A stretch of DNA of 64,000 bases from Arthrobacter silvisoli. GTDB taxonomy: Bacteria > Actinomycetota > Actinomycetes > Actinomycetales > Micrococcaceae. Location of the stretch: NCBI RefSeq assembly GCF_003369445.1, contig NZ_QRCU01000062.1, positions 39,821 through 103,820 on the forward strand. The letters are read 5' to 3'. Positions within the stretch are counted from its first letter, which is position 1. Every line of letters starts with the position of its first letter. The position numbers and the translations under genes are program-made. The notes under the pieces are model-generated. The model had not been told where the DNA came from and did no database searches. It was given only the letters and a program-made list of their open reading frames with translations. Below are positions 42,600 through 52,644 of the stretch, piece by piece.

Positions 42600-43820
42600 C
42601 TAACGACCCTTCGCCGCAGGACCGGGCAACTCCCTGATCCCCACCGGATCGGCCAGGAACCGGGCGAACACGAGCTCCGCGGCGCCGATCATCATGAGGT
42701 CCGATCCCAGCGCGGCGCGGTGGATCCTGATCTTGTCCGCGGTGCCGCCGAGGGCCTGGGTGCGCAGCAGGCCCTCCAGGGTGCCGGGGGAGAGCGAGTG
42801 GAGGACGCCCAGGAAGCCGTCGAGCACGATGGTGTCCGGGTTGAAGATGTTGACTGCGTTCCGCAGCGTGATCCCGAGGAAGCCCAGTTGCCGGGCGACT
42901 TCGGCGGCCAGTTCCGGGCCGTCCTTGGCGCGCAGCGCTTCCTCGAGCTGCCCGGCGTCGCCGCCTTCCAGTCCGGCCAGTTCAAAAAGGGGGGACTGCG
43001 AGACTTCGGTCTCGAGGCAGCCGGTGGCACCGCAGTGGCAGTCCTTGCCGTCAGTGCGTACGAAGGTGTGCCCCAGTTCCCCGGCGTATCCGGTGGAGCC
43101 GCGCAGCAGGGCCCCGTCTGCGATGACGCCGCCGCCGATGCCGCTGGCGCCGCCGTTGAGGTAGACCAGGTTGCCGCGGCCGGCGCCGGCTCCGAAGATC
43201 AGTTCGGCCTCCGCGCCCAGGGAGGCGTCGTTGTCCGCGAGGCAGGGGTAGCCGGTGGCCTTGCTCATCATCCGGGCCACAGGCTCGTTCCGCCACGCCA
43301 GGTGCGGGGCATGGCGGACCACGCCGTCGGCCCGGTTGACCAGGCCGGGTACCGCCATGCCGACGCCGGTGATCCGGTAAGAGGCGTCGAGCTCGGAGCG
43401 CATCCCGGCGATGACGGCCGCGGCGATGTTGACGGCTTCCTTGGCCGTGGGAATCCGCTCCGTGGCGAAGCGGATCTTCTTCTGCACCTTGCCGCCCAGG
43501 GACACCAACCCGATGGTCACGGCGTCCACTTCCGGATTCACCGCCAGCGCCGCCGTCGAGGGATCGGGCCGGACGTCCGGACTCGGGCGGCCTACCTGTC
43601 CTTCGCCCGTCGGGGCGCTTTCGTAGACGAGTCCGAGGGCCACGAGCTGGCCAACCAGCGTTCCCACGGTCGACCTGTTCAGGCCCGTCCTCTTCGTCAG
43701 CTCCGCCCGGCTGAGCACGCCGTGGTGGTGGACCAGGGACGAAATCAGGGCCAGGTTGTTCCGGCGCGACGGATCAAGGTCGCCGGCAGGCGCGGCGGGA
43801 CGGGCTGTTGCGGACATCAT
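42600..43820 (-). CDS. ROK-family regulator, XylR-like
   Basis: 406-residue ROK repressor. The N-terminal winged helix is at about residues 15-75 (NNLALISSLVHHHGVLSRAELTKRTGLNRSTVGTLVGQLVALG). The sugar-kinase-like domain follows, with the zinc motif CHCGATGCLE and the ROK signature GNLVYLNGGASGIGGGVIADG and GELGHTFV. No clear ribosome site separates ATG 43820 from ATG 43817; both are possible. It starts 11 bp after the alditol oxidase stop, so the two are cotranscribed. Neighbouring xylose genes and a candidate site (45128-45143) suggest it responds to xylose or xylitol. Confidence 0.9.
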   Translation of the reverse strand: MMSATARPAAPAGDLDPSRRNNLALISSLVHHHGVLSRAELTKRTGLNRSTVGTLVGQLVALGLVYESAPTGEGQVGRPSPDVRPDPSTAALAVNPEVDAVTIGLVSLGGKVQKKIRFATERIPTAKEAVNIAAAVIAGMRSELDASYRITGVGMAVPGLVNRADGVVRHAPHLAWRNEPVARMMSKATGYPCLADNDASLGAEAELIFGAGAGRGNLVYLNGGASGIGGGVIADGALLRGSTGYAGELGHTFVRTDGKDCHCGATGCLETEVSQSPLFELAGLEGGDAGQLEEALRAKDGPELAAEVARQLGFLGITLRNAVNIFNPDTIVLDGFLGVLHSLSPGTLEGLLRTQALGGTADKIRIHRAALGSDLMMIGAAELVFARFLADPVGIRELPGPAAKGR

Positions 43821-43830
43821 CGCGAGAATA

Positions 43831-45090
43831 TCAGCTGCCAAACACGGTGCGGTCAAGGAATCCGTTGCGGAACGTGCCGTCCGGATCAAGCCGCCGGGCC
43901 AGGGCGATGAAGTCGCCGAAGCGTGGGTACAAGGGCGCGACGGCGGCAGCACCGGCGTCGAACAGTTTGCCCCAGTGCGGCCTCGCCGCGAACGGGGCCA
44001 GTTCCGCTTCAATCAGCGGAAGGACGGCCTCCACAGCAGGCTGGTCCTGGCGCCAGGTGAAGTGCAGGCCGATGCCGTCGCGGCCGTAGTTGGGGCTCAG
44101 CCAGAGCTTGTCCGCCGCCATGGTGCGGATCTCGCCGATCAGCAGCAGCGGAGTCACCACGCCGGAGAGCCCGCGCATGGTGCGCAGGGCCTCCACGGCG
44201 TGCTCGCGCGGGATGAAGTATTCGCTCTGGAGTTCCTCGCCCTGGCTCGGGGTGAACTCCATCCTGAAGTGCGCCAGCCGCTCGGACCACGGCCCGGGCA
44301 CGCCGAGCTGCTGGGTGCAGTTGCTGCCTGAAACCCCGGGGAGGGGATGCCGCGCCTCCGTGGCCGGTGTGCCCCCGAAGAACGCCTCGGGCGACGGTGC
44401 GGAGCCCCGCCGCTTGAGCCACGCCTGGCCGATGGTGTCGCCGCTCCAGTCGGTGAAGAGGCTGACACTGTAGGCCGAGGACGTCACCGCATCGAAGTCG
44501 GCCAGGACCTGCTCCCAGCTGAGGTTTTCGAAGACGTTCTGGGAGACGTCGAAGCTTGGCTCGATGTCCAAGGTCAGCTCGGTGACGATGCCGAGCGCGC
44601 CCAGCCCCACCACCATGCCGTCGAAGTCCGGGTCGCCGCGGCGGACCGTGAGGAGGCTGCCGTCCGCCGTGACCATCGTGAGGCCGGCGACGGCGGTGGC
44701 GAGGTTGCCGTTGCTGTCGCCGGAGCCGTGGGTCGCCGTCGCCACCGCTCCCGCGATGGAAATGTGGGGTAGCGAGGCCAGGTTGTGAATGGCGAAGCCT
44801 TGGCGCTGCAGCTCTGTGGCGAGGGTTCCGTAGCGGGTGCCGCCGCTGACGGTGACCGTCAAGGTGTCCGTGTTGATGCTGATGCCGGGATCGAAGCGGT
44901 CCAGCACCGCGAGCGTTCCGGCGGTGTCCGCGATGGAGTTGAAGGAGTGCCGGGAGCCGAGTGCCCGGATGTGCTGCGCGCCCGCCACGAGCTCCTGGAG
45001 TTCGGCCACGCTTTCCGGGTGGGCGATCCGGGGTGCTTGGTAGCTGTAGTTACGGGCCCAGTTGCGTTCGGCTACCAGTTGATCGGTCAC
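43831..45090 (-). CDS. Alditol oxidase
   Basis: 419-residue FAD-dependent oxidase of the VAO/AldO family. His48 in LGSRHSFNSIADT is the expected attachment residue for FAD, and ISIAGAVATATHGSGDSNGNLATAVAG is the FAD-binding core. The C-terminal region FGDFIALARRLDPDGTFRNGFLDRTVFG ends as in Streptomyces AldO. Such enzymes oxidise xylitol, sorbitol and similar polyols with oxygen to aldoses plus H2O2. It diverges from xylA and shares its regulatory region, so xylitol could be converted to xylose and enter XylA/XylB. Confidence 0.92.
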   Translation of the reverse strand: MTDQLVAERNWARNYSYQAPRIAHPESVAELQELVAGAQHIRALGSRHSFNSIADTAGTLAVLDRFDPGISINTDTLTVTVSGGTRYGTLATELQRQGFAIHNLASLPHISIAGAVATATHGSGDSNGNLATAVAGLTMVTADGSLLTVRRGDPDFDGMVVGLGALGIVTELTLDIEPSFDVSQNVFENLSWEQVLADFDAVTSSAYSVSLFTDWSGDTIGQAWLKRRGSAPSPEAFFGGTPATEARHPLPGVSGSNCTQQLGVPGPWSERLAHFRMEFTPSQGEELQSEYFIPREHAVEALRTMRGLSGVVTPLLLIGEIRTMAADKLWLSPNYGRDGIGLHFTWRQDQPAVEAVLPLIEAELAPFAARPHWGKLFDAGAAAVAPLYPRFGDFIALARRLDPDGTFRNGFLDRTVFGS

Positions 45091-45127
45091 GGTTGAATCC
45101 TTCGTCCGGGGCTTGCTGTCCTATTTG

Positions 45128-45143
45128 ATGTTTTCAACAACAT
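45128..45143. promoter_or_regulatory. Candidate ROK/XylR operator
   Basis: ATGTTTTCAACAACAT with ATGTT/AACAT symmetry and the inner TGTTTTCAACA, similar to the TGTTTnnCAACA core of Gram-positive xyl operators. It lies 38 bp upstream of the alditol oxidase ATG and on the other side of the xylA promoter. Confidence 0.5.
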
Positions 45144-45224
45144 AACAGCCGGATGCCGCTCCGCACTAGGGTTCGGGCCGGTTTTCCGCCTGCGTCCCGT
45201 CGAGGAATTTCCCGCGAGAAGTGG

Positions 45225-45256
45225 TTGACATCACGGAAATCCATAATATGTTGGAT
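45225..45256 (+). promoter_or_regulatory. xylA promoter with overlapping palindrome
   Basis: TTGACA (45225-45230), 16-bp spacer, TATGTT (45247-45252), a near-consensus promoter. The palindrome ATCCA-8 bp-TGGAT (45239-45256) covers the -10, so a repressor there would stop initiation. The leader is about 50 nt. Confidence 0.65.
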
Positions 45257-45308
45257 AGCAGAACAATTCAGTTCGCCAAGCCCACTTCAAGCAATCCCGG
45301 AGCACTCA

Positions 45309-46499
45309 ATGACGATTCAGCCCACCCGTGAAGACAAGTTCTCCTTCGGTCTGTGGACCGTGGGATGGGAGGCCCAGGACCAGTTCGGTTCCGCCACCCG
45401 TCCGCCGCTGGACACCGTGGAAGCCGTCAACCGGCTCAGCGAGCTCGGCGCCTACGGCATTACCTTCCACGACAACGACCTCTTCCCCTTCGGCTGCTCG
45501 GCAGCCGACCGCCAGCGCGAAATCGACCGCCTCCAGGGTGCGCTGAAGGCCACCGGCATGGTGGTTCCCATGGTCACCACCAACCTGTTCAGCCACCCCG
45601 TCTTCAAGGACGGCGGCTTCACCAGCAACGACCGCGGCGTCCGCCGCTTCGCGCTGCGCAAGGTGCTGGACAACATCGACCTCGCCGCCGAACTCGGTGC
45701 CGAAACCTTCGTGATGTGGGGCGGCCGCGAAGGCAGTGAATACGACGCAGCCAAGGACATCCGCGGTGCCCTGGAACGCTACCGCGAGGCCGTGAACCTC
45801 CTGGGCGACTACGTCACGGACAAGGGCTACAACATCCGCTTCGCGATCGAACCGAAGCCGAACGAACCCCGCGGCGACATCCTGCTCCCCACCCTTGGCC
45901 ACGCCCTGGCATTCATCGAAACCCTGGAACGCCCGGAACTGGTGGGCATCAACCCCGAGACCGGCCACGAGCAGATGGCCGGCCTGAACTTCACCCACGG
46001 CATCGCCCAGGCCCTGTACCAGGGCAAGCTGTTCCACATCGACCTCAACGGCCAGCGCAGCATCAAGTTCGACCAGGACCTGGTGTTCGGCCACGGCGAC
46101 CTGCAGAATGCTTTCTCCCTGGTGGACCTGCTCGAAAACGGCGGCCCCGACGGCGGCCCGGCCTACGACGGCCCGCGCCACTTCGACTACAAGCCCAGCC
46201 GCACGGAGGACATCAACGGCGTGTGGGACTCCGCGGCCGCGAACATGCAGACCTACCTGCTCCTGAAGGAACGCGCCAAGGCATTCCGCGCCGACCCCGA
46301 GGTCCAGGCCGCCCTCGAGGCGTCCCGCGTCTCCGAAATCAACGAGCCCACCCTGAACCCGGGCGAAGGCTACGAGCAGCTCCGTGCGGACAAGTCCTCC
46401 TACGAGGACTTCGACGCCGACGCCTACTTCGGCGGCAAGGGCTTCGGTTTCGTGAAGCTCCAGCAGCTCTTCATTGAGCACCTCCTCGGAGCACGCTGA
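45309..46499 (+). CDS. xylA: Xylose isomerase
   Basis: 396-residue class-I xylose isomerase, D-xylose to D-xylulose. [10 protein letters not shown] holds His54 and Asp57; [27 protein letters not shown] (metal Glu and Lys) and [11 protein letters not shown] (His) are the metal and substrate motifs; [12 protein letters not shown] gives the last Asp ligands. ATG 45309 matches the family start ([20 protein letters not shown]). It heads a xylA-xylB operon under the promoter at 45225. Confidence 0.98.
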   Translation: MTIQPTREDKFSFGLWTVGWEAQDQFGSATRPPLDTVEAVNRLSELGAYGITFHDNDLFPFGCSAADRQREIDRLQGALKATGMVVPMVTTNLFSHPVFKDGGFTSNDRGVRRFALRKVLDNIDLAAELGAETFVMWGGREGSEYDAAKDIRGALERYREAVNLLGDYVTDKGYNIRFAIEPKPNEPRGDILLPTLGHALAFIETLERPELVGINPETGHEQMAGLNFTHGIAQALYQGKLFHIDLNGQRSIKFDQDLVFGHGDLQNAFSLVDLLENGGPDGGPAYDGPRHFDYKPSRTEDINGVWDSAAANMQTYLLLKERAKAFRADPEVQAALEASRVSEINEPTLNPGEGYEQLRADKSSYEDFDADAYFGGKGFGFVKLQQLFIEHLLGAR

Positions 46500-46503
46500 T
46501 CCC

Positions 46504-48039
46504 GTGCCGGCTGCTTCCTTGAACCTCGTTGCCGGGGTTGATTCCTCTACCCAAAGCTGCAAAGTGGTAGTCCTCGACGCGGACAGCGGTGAGCTGCTCC
46601 GCGAGGGACGCGCGAGCCATCCGGAAGGCACGGAGGTGCATCCGGACGAGTGGTGGCGGGCGCTTGCCGAAGCGTTCGACGACGCCGGCGGCCTGCCGGA
46701 CGTCAGCGCCTTGTCCGTCGGCGGCCAGCAGCACGGCATGGTGCTGCTGGACCGCGATGGCAAGGTGATCCGCCCGGCCCTGCTGTGGAACGACACCCGT
46801 TCGGCGGGCGCCGCGGCGGACCTCACCGCCGAAGTGGGGGCGGAGGACTTCGCCCGGCGCACCGGACTGGTGCCCGTGGCGTCCTTCACCATCACCAAGA
46901 TCCGGTGGATCCGGGACAACGAGCCGGAAAGCCTGGCCAGGGTGGCCGCCGTCGCACTGCCGCATGACTGGCTCACCTGGCGCCTGCGCGGTTACGGCCC
47001 GGCGGGCTCCGGCCCGCTGGGCCCGGACCTGGACGCCCTCACCACGGATCGCTCGGACGCCAGCGGCACCGGGTACTGGAGCCCGCTGACCGGCCGCTAC
47101 GACCTGGAGCTGTTCAAGCTCGCCTTCGGGCAGGATGCCCGGGAAGCCACTCCCGACGGCGGCGAGGCGGCCGGCGTCGTGATCCTGCCCCGGGTGCTGG
47201 GTCCCGGCGACAGCGCCGGGCGGGTCCACCCGGACTGCTTCGGCGGTGCCGCGCTGGGCGGCACCGCTGGAATCCCGTCCGACGGAATCCTACTGGGCGT
47301 GGGGGCAGGCGACAATGCCGCCGCGGCGCTCGGCCTGGGGGCGAAGGCCGGCGACGTCGTCGTGTCCGTGGGCACCAGCGGCACCGTGTTCGCCGTCGAC
47401 ACCGCAGCCGGACAGGATGCGAGCGGTACCGTGGCCGGTTTCGCGGATGCCGGCGGCGACTACCTGCCGATCACCGTGACACTGAACGCCGCCCGCGTGC
47501 TCAGCTCCGTCGCGGGAATGCTCGACGTTGACTTCGACGGCCTCTCGCGGCTCGCCCTGGAGGCGGAACCGGGAGCCGGGGGCGTGGTGCTCGTGCCGTA
47601 CTTCGAGGGGGAGCGGACGCCCAACCTGCCCCACGCGAAAGCGAGTTTCCACGGGCTCAGCATCGCCTCCACCACCCGGCCGAACATCGCCCGGGCCGCC
47701 ATCGAAGGCATGCTGTGCGGACTCGCCGGCGGCCTCGATGCGCTGCGTGGGCAGGGCCTCAGCGCCGAACGGCTGCTGCTGATCGGCGGTGCCGTGCAGA
47801 ATCCTGCTGTGCAGCGCATCGCGGCCCAGGTGTTCGAACTTCCCGTGGTGGTGCCGAGCCCGGGCGAGTACGTTGCCCGGGGCGCGGCGGTCCAGGCGGC
47901 CTGGGCGCTCGCAGGGGAACGCCCGGACTGGCCCGTGGCCCTCGACGCCACACCGGAGCAGGACTTCCGGCCCTCCATCGGCGAGAACTACGCGAAGGCA
48001 GCGGCGCTGGTTGCCGAAGCTGCCGGCCGGGCCGACTGA
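46504..48039 (+). CDS. xylB: Xylulokinase
   Basis: 511-residue FGGY kinase, D-xylulose to xylulose 5-phosphate. [25 protein letters not shown] is the N-terminal ATP loop, [14 protein letters not shown] the sugar-binding motif and [29 protein letters not shown] the FGGY core. GTG 46504, 4 nt after the xylA stop with CGGAG upstream, is preferred over an in-frame TTG at 46474 inside xylA. A large hairpin follows the stop. Confidence 0.95.
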   Translation: MPAASLNLVAGVDSSTQSCKVVVLDADSGELLREGRASHPEGTEVHPDEWWRALAEAFDDAGGLPDVSALSVGGQQHGMVLLDRDGKVIRPALLWNDTRSAGAAADLTAEVGAEDFARRTGLVPVASFTITKIRWIRDNEPESLARVAAVALPHDWLTWRLRGYGPAGSGPLGPDLDALTTDRSDASGTGYWSPLTGRYDLELFKLAFGQDAREATPDGGEAAGVVILPRVLGPGDSAGRVHPDCFGGAALGGTAGIPSDGILLGVGAGDNAAAALGLGAKAGDVVVSVGTSGTVFAVDTAAGQDASGTVAGFADAGGDYLPITVTLNAARVLSSVAGMLDVDFDGLSRLALEAEPGAGGVVLVPYFEGERTPNLPHAKASFHGLSIASTTRPNIARAAIEGMLCGLAGGLDALRGQGLSAERLLLIGGAVQNPAVQRIAAQVFELPVVVPSPGEYVARGAAVQAAWALAGERPDWPVALDATPEQDFRPSIGENYAKAAALVAEAAGRAD

Positions 48040-48540
48040 GCCGGCATCGGGCCCGCAGAGCCGAACCACCGGACCGCACGACGCGTCTATCCGGCATTAC
48101 GCGCCCATGGGCCCTCCCCGAACGATGGTGGAGACCACCACGTCTCCAAACCGCTCCCGGAGGGCCCATGCCCCATCCACCAACGCCCGCAGCTGGACGG
48201 GTCGCAGCTGCCGGACGGGTGGGAACCGCTGGGGGTGGGCGATGTCCGCAGGCAGAACCTCGCGCTCGTCCTTGCTGGAATCCACAGGAACGGCGGGGTG
48301 GCGGGCAACTGACCGTTCCCCGGGGTGGTGGACACCGAACGGAACGTGGTACTTGCCGCCTCCAAGCCGGGCGGTCATTTCGTCGCGCTCGGGGAATGAG
48401 ACGGCCCCGGCGCTGTGCCGGAGCCTGGATCACTGCGTGCCGGGACGTCCCGGCCGGGAACGTGGCGATCTCCGGACTGGGGCAGGCGGGGCGCTCATCG
48501 GCGCCACCGCCACCTCAGTCCGGAGAATCCCCGGCAGCCC
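48040..48540. other. 500-bp region downstream of xylB, no convincing gene
   Basis: Between convergent xylB and the Gfo/Idh/MocA gene. Several frames are open in both strands because of the high GC, but none has recognisable domains or a ribosome site. One minus-strand frame (48097-48378, 93 codons) looks moderately protein-like but is unsupported. The region begins with a nested hairpin (48106-48170). Confidence 0.5.
48106..48170. repeat. Nested hairpin after xylB
   Basis: Outer arms CATGGGCCCTCC (48106-48117) and 48159-48170 pair perfectly; an inner stem TGGAGAC (48129-48135) / GTCTCCA (48142-48148) has loop CACCAC. The two stems with a flexible joint resemble a structured RNA as much as a terminator. 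Confidence 0.75.
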
Positions 48541-49686
48541 CTATGAGCTGGTTCCCTGACCACCGCCAACGGGAACCTCAGCCGCCAGCGCGGTGAGTTC
48601 CACGGGTTCCGGCCGCGCCACGGTGCTCGTGATGGCCACTGCCGAGCCGCTGTGCGCCGAGGTCAGCACCGATTCCATGACCTCCAGCGCGTGGTACGCC
48701 AACTGTCCGCCCGCACGGGGTTCCGAACCGGCGGGAGTCGCGGCGAGGTCAGCGATGCCGAAGCCGCGGCCCGAGTCCACATAGCCCGCCGAGACCGGGA
48801 GGGTCTGCCAGGACTCGGCACCGAGCGCGAAAAGCTCCACGTCGCCGTCGAAAAGGTTCGGGTCAGGCACTGCGAGCGTCCCGAGCGAGCCGTGGACCTC
48901 GATGTTGGCCGACTTCGTACTGACAGCGTCAAAGCTCATGAACAGCGTGGACATGGCCCCGGAGGCGTGTACCAGGACGCCGGTGACGTGCGAATCGATG
49001 GTCACCGGGATCACCTCGCCCTTCCGCGGCCCGGAGCCGATCACCCGCTCCGGGCGGGTGTGGCTTGCTGCCCCGATGACCGAGACCACGGGGCCGAGCA
49101 GGGTGACGAGGGCGCTGACGTAGTACGGACCCATGTCCAACAGCGGCCCGCCACCGGGCTGGTAGTAGAAGTCCGGGTTCGGGTGCCAGCGCTCGTGCCC
49201 CGACGTCACCATGGTGGCGGTGGCCGAAATCGGGGAGCCGATCAGGCCGTCGTCGATCGCCTTGCGGGCGGTCTGGATCCCGGTGCCCAGCACCGTGTCG
49301 GGGGCGCAGCCGACCACGACGCCGGCCTCCCGCGCGGCGTCGAGCACCTGCTTCGCCTCCGCGGTGGTCGCCGCGAGCGGCTTCTCCCCGTACACGCTCT
49401 TTCCGGCGGCAATCGCCTTCAGCGCGATCGGCCCGTGCGCCGCCGGGATGGTCAGGTTCAGGACGAGTTCGACGTCGTCTGCCGCCAGGAGCTCGTCCAC
49501 GGACAGGGCGCGGACGCCCTCGTAGGAGTCAGCCACGGCCTGCGCCCTCGCAAAGTCCAGGTCCGCGACGGCGACCAGTTCGATCGTGTCGAGCCGGCGG
49601 AAGTTCGTGAGGTACTGGGCGATGATGGCGCCGCAGCCGATGATTCCAACCTTGAGCGGCTGGTCTGTGTTTAGCGGCTTGCCCAA
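48541..49686 (-). CDS. Gfo/Idh/MocA-family dehydrogenase
   Basis: 381-residue NAD(P)-dependent sugar dehydrogenase. LKVGIIGCGAIIAQYLTNFRRL is the Rossmann loop, GKSVYGEKPLAATTAEAKQVLDAA contains the conserved EKP, and GGGPLLDMGPYYVSALVTLLGPV matches the C-terminal fold. TTG 49686 is proposed as start because AAAGGGG lies about 6 nt upstream and the frame begins only two residues into the ThuA C-terminus; it overlaps the ThuA gene by 16 bp. Last gene of the LacI-controlled operon. Substrate unknown. Confidence 0.88.
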   Translation of the reverse strand: MGKPLNTDQPLKVGIIGCGAIIAQYLTNFRRLDTIELVAVADLDFARAQAVADSYEGVRALSVDELLAADDVELVLNLTIPAAHGPIALKAIAAGKSVYGEKPLAATTAEAKQVLDAAREAGVVVGCAPDTVLGTGIQTARKAIDDGLIGSPISATATMVTSGHERWHPNPDFYYQPGGGPLLDMGPYYVSALVTLLGPVVSVIGAASHTRPERVIGSGPRKGEVIPVTIDSHVTGVLVHASGAMSTLFMSFDAVSTKSANIEVHGSLGTLAVPDPNLFDGDVELFALGAESWQTLPVSAGYVDSGRGFGIADLAATPAGSEPRAGGQLAYHALEVMESVLTSAHSGSAVAITSTVARPEPVELTALAAEVPVGGGQGTSS

Positions 49687-50369
49687 AGCATGCCCCTTTC
49701 GATGATCGTGCGGACGTTCGCGTCCTGGAGGATTTCCACCCGGTGGCCGGGGGTGCAGACGAAGATCCGGCCCTTGGCCCATTGCCGGGTCCAGATCGCC
49801 GGGGAGGTGACTTCGCGGTTCCACTGGTCCCAGTCCCGGACCTTCTGGGTGGTGGTGGCGAGGACGTCGATGTAGTCGTCGGCCAGGACCCAATACTGCT
49901 CGGTGACCAGCTCGAAATCACCGATGCCCTCGGTGATCGGATGGTTCGCCGCTGCCGGAAGCATGTTCACCGTGTGGGGCACGTAGTTATCCGACATATC
50001 ACCGGTTCGTTCGTCCGGGTGTTTGCCGGGGTGGCAGGCGAACTGGCCGCCGATCATGTGCAGGTAGTCCGAGGTGTTCCGGTAGGAATCGGCGATCCCG
50101 CCGTGCCAGCCGGCCAGGCCGGTGCCGTTTTCGACGGCGGTGCGCAGCCCCTCGAACTCGTCCTTCTCGATGGTGGACATCGTGACGCACTGCACGATCA
50201 GGTCCAGGCCGGCCATGTATTCCGTATCGGCATATACCTTGGGGGATTCCTCCACCCGGACGTCATAGCCATTCTCTTTCAGGAAGGGAATGAAGAGTTC
50301 GGTGGCCTCGACGGGCTGGTGGCCGTCCCAGCCGCCGCGCACCACCAAGGCGGTTTTGTTGTCAGTCAT
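49671..50369 (-). CDS. ThuA-domain protein
   Basis: 232-residue ThuA-like protein (glutamine-amidotransferase-like fold without catalytic Cys). ALVVRGGWDGHQPVEATELFIPFLKENGYDVRV, VQCVTMSTI, TGLAGWHGGIADSYRN, GGQFACHPGKH and GRIFVCTPGHRVE are the family segments. In rhizobia ThuA works with ThuB in 3-keto-disaccharide metabolism, and the neighbouring Gfo-type dehydrogenases and TIM-barrel isomerase suggest a similar 3-keto-sugar pathway here. Precise reaction not deducible. Confidence 0.9.
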   Translation of the reverse strand: MTDNKTALVVRGGWDGHQPVEATELFIPFLKENGYDVRVEESPKVYADTEYMAGLDLIVQCVTMSTIEKDEFEGLRTAVENGTGLAGWHGGIADSYRNTSDYLHMIGGQFACHPGKHPDERTGDMSDNYVPHTVNMLPAAANHPITEGIGDFELVTEQYWVLADDYIDVLATTTQKVRDWDQWNREVTSPAIWTRQWAKGRIFVCTPGHRVEILQDANVRTIIERGMLWASR

Positions 50370-50405
50370 GGTTTCCTTTGCTGTGAAAGTGGGGTTGGCG
50401 CCGTG

Positions 50406-51413
50406 TCAGCGGCTGCTGCTGAAGGCGGCGTCGAACGCCGCGGCGGGGGGTGCGATACGGGCAAGCTCCTTCACCAGGGCCAGGGACTGCGGCGCCCCGA
50501 TGAGCCGGTCCATGCCGGCGTCTTCCCATTCGACGCTGGTGGGTCCCTGATAGCCGATCGCGTTCAAGGTGCGGAAGATCGGCTCCCAGTTCACGTCGCC
50601 GTGACCGGCGGTGACGAAGTCCCAGCCGCGGCGGGGGTCCGCCCAGGGCAGGTGCGATCCGAGCCGGCCGTTGCGGCCGTTGAGCTGGCGCACGGATTCC
50701 TTGACGTGCACATGGAAGATCTTGTCCGCGAAGTCCTGCAGGAACATCACCGGGTCCAGGTCCTGCCAGATGAAGTGCGAAGGGTCGAAGTTCAGCCCGA
50801 AGGCTTCCCGGTGGCCGATCGCTTCCAAGGTCCGCTTGGCGGTCCAGTAGTCGTAGGCGATCTCGGAGGGGTGGACCTCCAGGGCGAAGCGGACGCCCTC
50901 CTCGTCGAAGACGTCCAGGATGGGATTCCAACGGTCCGTGAAGTCCTGGTAGCCGCGCTCGATCATGCCCGGCGAGGCGGGCGGGAACATGGCCACGGCC
51001 TTCCAGATCGAGGACCCGGTGAACCCCGTGACGGTGCCGGCGCCGAGGCGTGCCGCGGCGCGGGCGGTGGCCTTCATCGCTTCCGCCGCGCGCTGCCGCA
51101 CGCCTTCCGCGTCGCCGTCGCCCCATACCTGCTCCGGGAGGATGTCCCGGTGCCGTTCGTCGATCGGGTCATCGCACACCGCCTGGCCCGTGAGGTGGTT
51201 GGCGATTGCGAAAACCTCCAGCCCGTTGCGCTTCAGGATGTCCAGCCGGTCCTGCACGTACGCGTCGTCGCTGGCTGCGAGAAAGGGGTCAAGGTGGTCG
51301 CCCCAGCAGGCAATCTCCAGCCCGTCGAAGCCCCATTCGCCAGCGAGGCGGGCGACCTCCTCGAAGGGCAGATCGGCCCACTGGCCGGTGAACAACGTCA
51401 TCGGTCGTGCCAT
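50406..51413 (-). CDS. Sugar phosphate isomerase/epimerase (TIM barrel)
   Basis: 335-residue AP-endonuclease-2-fold TIM barrel. [61 protein letters not shown] (metal Glu and His), [17 protein letters not shown] (metal Asp/His) and [16 protein letters not shown] are diagnostic. ATG 51413 begins the family sequence; its A is 1-2 nt from the upstream dehydrogenase stop. It belongs to the LacI-controlled operon; the sugar is unknown. Confidence 0.9.
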   Translation of the reverse strand: MARPMTLFTGQWADLPFEEVARLAGEWGFDGLEIACWGDHLDPFLAASDDAYVQDRLDILKRNGLEVFAIANHLTGQAVCDDPIDERHRDILPEQVWGDGDAEGVRQRAAEAMKATARAAARLGAGTVTGFTGSSIWKAVAMFPPASPGMIERGYQDFTDRWNPILDVFDEEGVRFALEVHPSEIAYDYWTAKRTLEAIGHREAFGLNFDPSHFIWQDLDPVMFLQDFADKIFHVHVKESVRQLNGRNGRLGSHLPWADPRRGWDFVTAGHGDVNWEPIFRTLNAIGYQGPTSVEWEDAGMDRLIGAPQSLALVKELARIAPPAAAFDAAFSSSR

Positions 51414-51414
51414 G

Positions 51415-52632
51415 TCAGGCTCCTTCGACTTTGGTCCAGCGGGACTCTTCCATGGCGCTGGCTTCAACGGCTTCCAGGACGCGCTGCACCTGCAGGGCGT
51501 CGGCGAACGACGGCGAGGGCTGCGTCCCTGCCCCGATCGCCGTCACGAGGTCCACCACCTGGTGGGTGAAGCCGTGTTCGTAGCCCAGGCCGTGGCCGGT
51601 GGGCCACCAGTTCCCGACGTACGGGTGCTCGGGTTCGGTCACGAAGATCCGGCGGAATCCGGCGTCGGGAGACTCGGCGGCGTCGTAGAAGGAGAGTACG
51701 TTCATGTCCTCGAAGTCGAAGGCAATCGAACCGAGGGTGCCGTTGACTTCCAGCCGCATCGCGTTCTTGCGTCCCAGCGCGAAGCGGGTCGCTTCGAAGA
51801 CCCCGACGGCGCCCGGGAAGCTGCCGGCGCCGTCGGCCGTTCCGCCGTCAAAGCGGGCGCTGAAAACGGCCGCGTCATCCACGGTGACCATGCCGCGCGG
51901 CGCATCCGCCCCGGTGTCGCCGTGGCCGCCCAGTCCCACGAGGTCGCCTGCGAGGGGACGTTCGTGGACGAAGGTTTCCAGCAGCGCCGAAACCCCCGTG
52001 ATGTTCTGCCCGGTGACCCACTGCGCGGCGTCGATGCTGTGGGCTCCGATGTCGCCGAGCGAGCCGGACCCGGACATGGCCTTGTCCAACCGCCAGGTCA
52101 TGGGCGCGTTTTCGTCGCTGAGCCAGTCCTGCAGGTACTGCGCACGCACGTGCCGGATCTGCCCGAGCCTGCCTTCGGCGACCATCCGCCGGGCCAAGGC
52201 CAACGCGGGGGTGCGGCGGTAGGAGAACCCGCACATCGAAAACACCCCGCGTTCCGCGGCGGCCCGGGCGGCCTCGGCCATGCGTTCGGCCTCGGCCACC
52301 GAGTTCGCCAGCGGCTTCTCGCACAGGACGTGCTTCCCGGCTTCGAGCGCCGCTATCGCGATCTCGGCGTGGGTGTTGCCCGGGGTGCAGATGTCGATCA
52401 GGTCAATGTCGTCGCGCTCGATCAGGCGCCGCCAATCGGTCTCCACGGATCCCCAGCCGAGCTTGGCAGCGGCGGCCCGGACGCCGTCGTCGTTCCTTCC
52501 GCAGAGGGCGGTGAGCTGGGGGTCCAGCGGGAGATCGAAGAACCTCGGCGCGGTGCGCCATGCATGGGAGTGGGCGGCGCCCATGAACGCATACCCGACC
52601 ATGCCGACGCGCAAGGGCGTTGTGCTTGTCAC
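51415..52632 (-). CDS. Gfo/Idh/MocA-family dehydrogenase
   Basis: 405-residue dehydrogenase, the second of the operon. [70 protein letters not shown] (EKP motif) and [23 protein letters not shown] are typical of inositol and sugar dehydrogenases of this family. Two different family members plus ThuA suggest oxidation and reduction of a sugar via a keto intermediate. It is separated by 12 bp from the MalG-type permease. Confidence 0.92.
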   Translation of the reverse strand: MTSTTPLRVGMVGYAFMGAAHSHAWRTAPRFFDLPLDPQLTALCGRNDDGVRAAAAKLGWGSVETDWRRLIERDDIDLIDICTPGNTHAEIAIAALEAGKHVLCEKPLANSVAEAERMAEAARAAAERGVFSMCGFSYRRTPALALARRMVAEGRLGQIRHVRAQYLQDWLSDENAPMTWRLDKAMSGSGSLGDIGAHSIDAAQWVTGQNITGVSALLETFVHERPLAGDLVGLGGHGDTGADAPRGMVTVDDAAVFSARFDGGTADGAGSFPGAVGVFEATRFALGRKNAMRLEVNGTLGSIAFDFEDMNVLSFYDAAESPDAGFRRIFVTEPEHPYVGNWWPTGHGLGYEHGFTHQVVDLVTAIGAGTQPSPSFADALQVQRVLEAVEASAMEESRWTKVEGA

Positions 52633-52644
52633 AGGGAGTCCTTT

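Noticed and set aside
48097..48378. 93-codon minus-strand frame after xylB
   Set aside because: Somewhat protein-like but no family, no ribosome site and overlaps a structured hairpin; left as unsupported.
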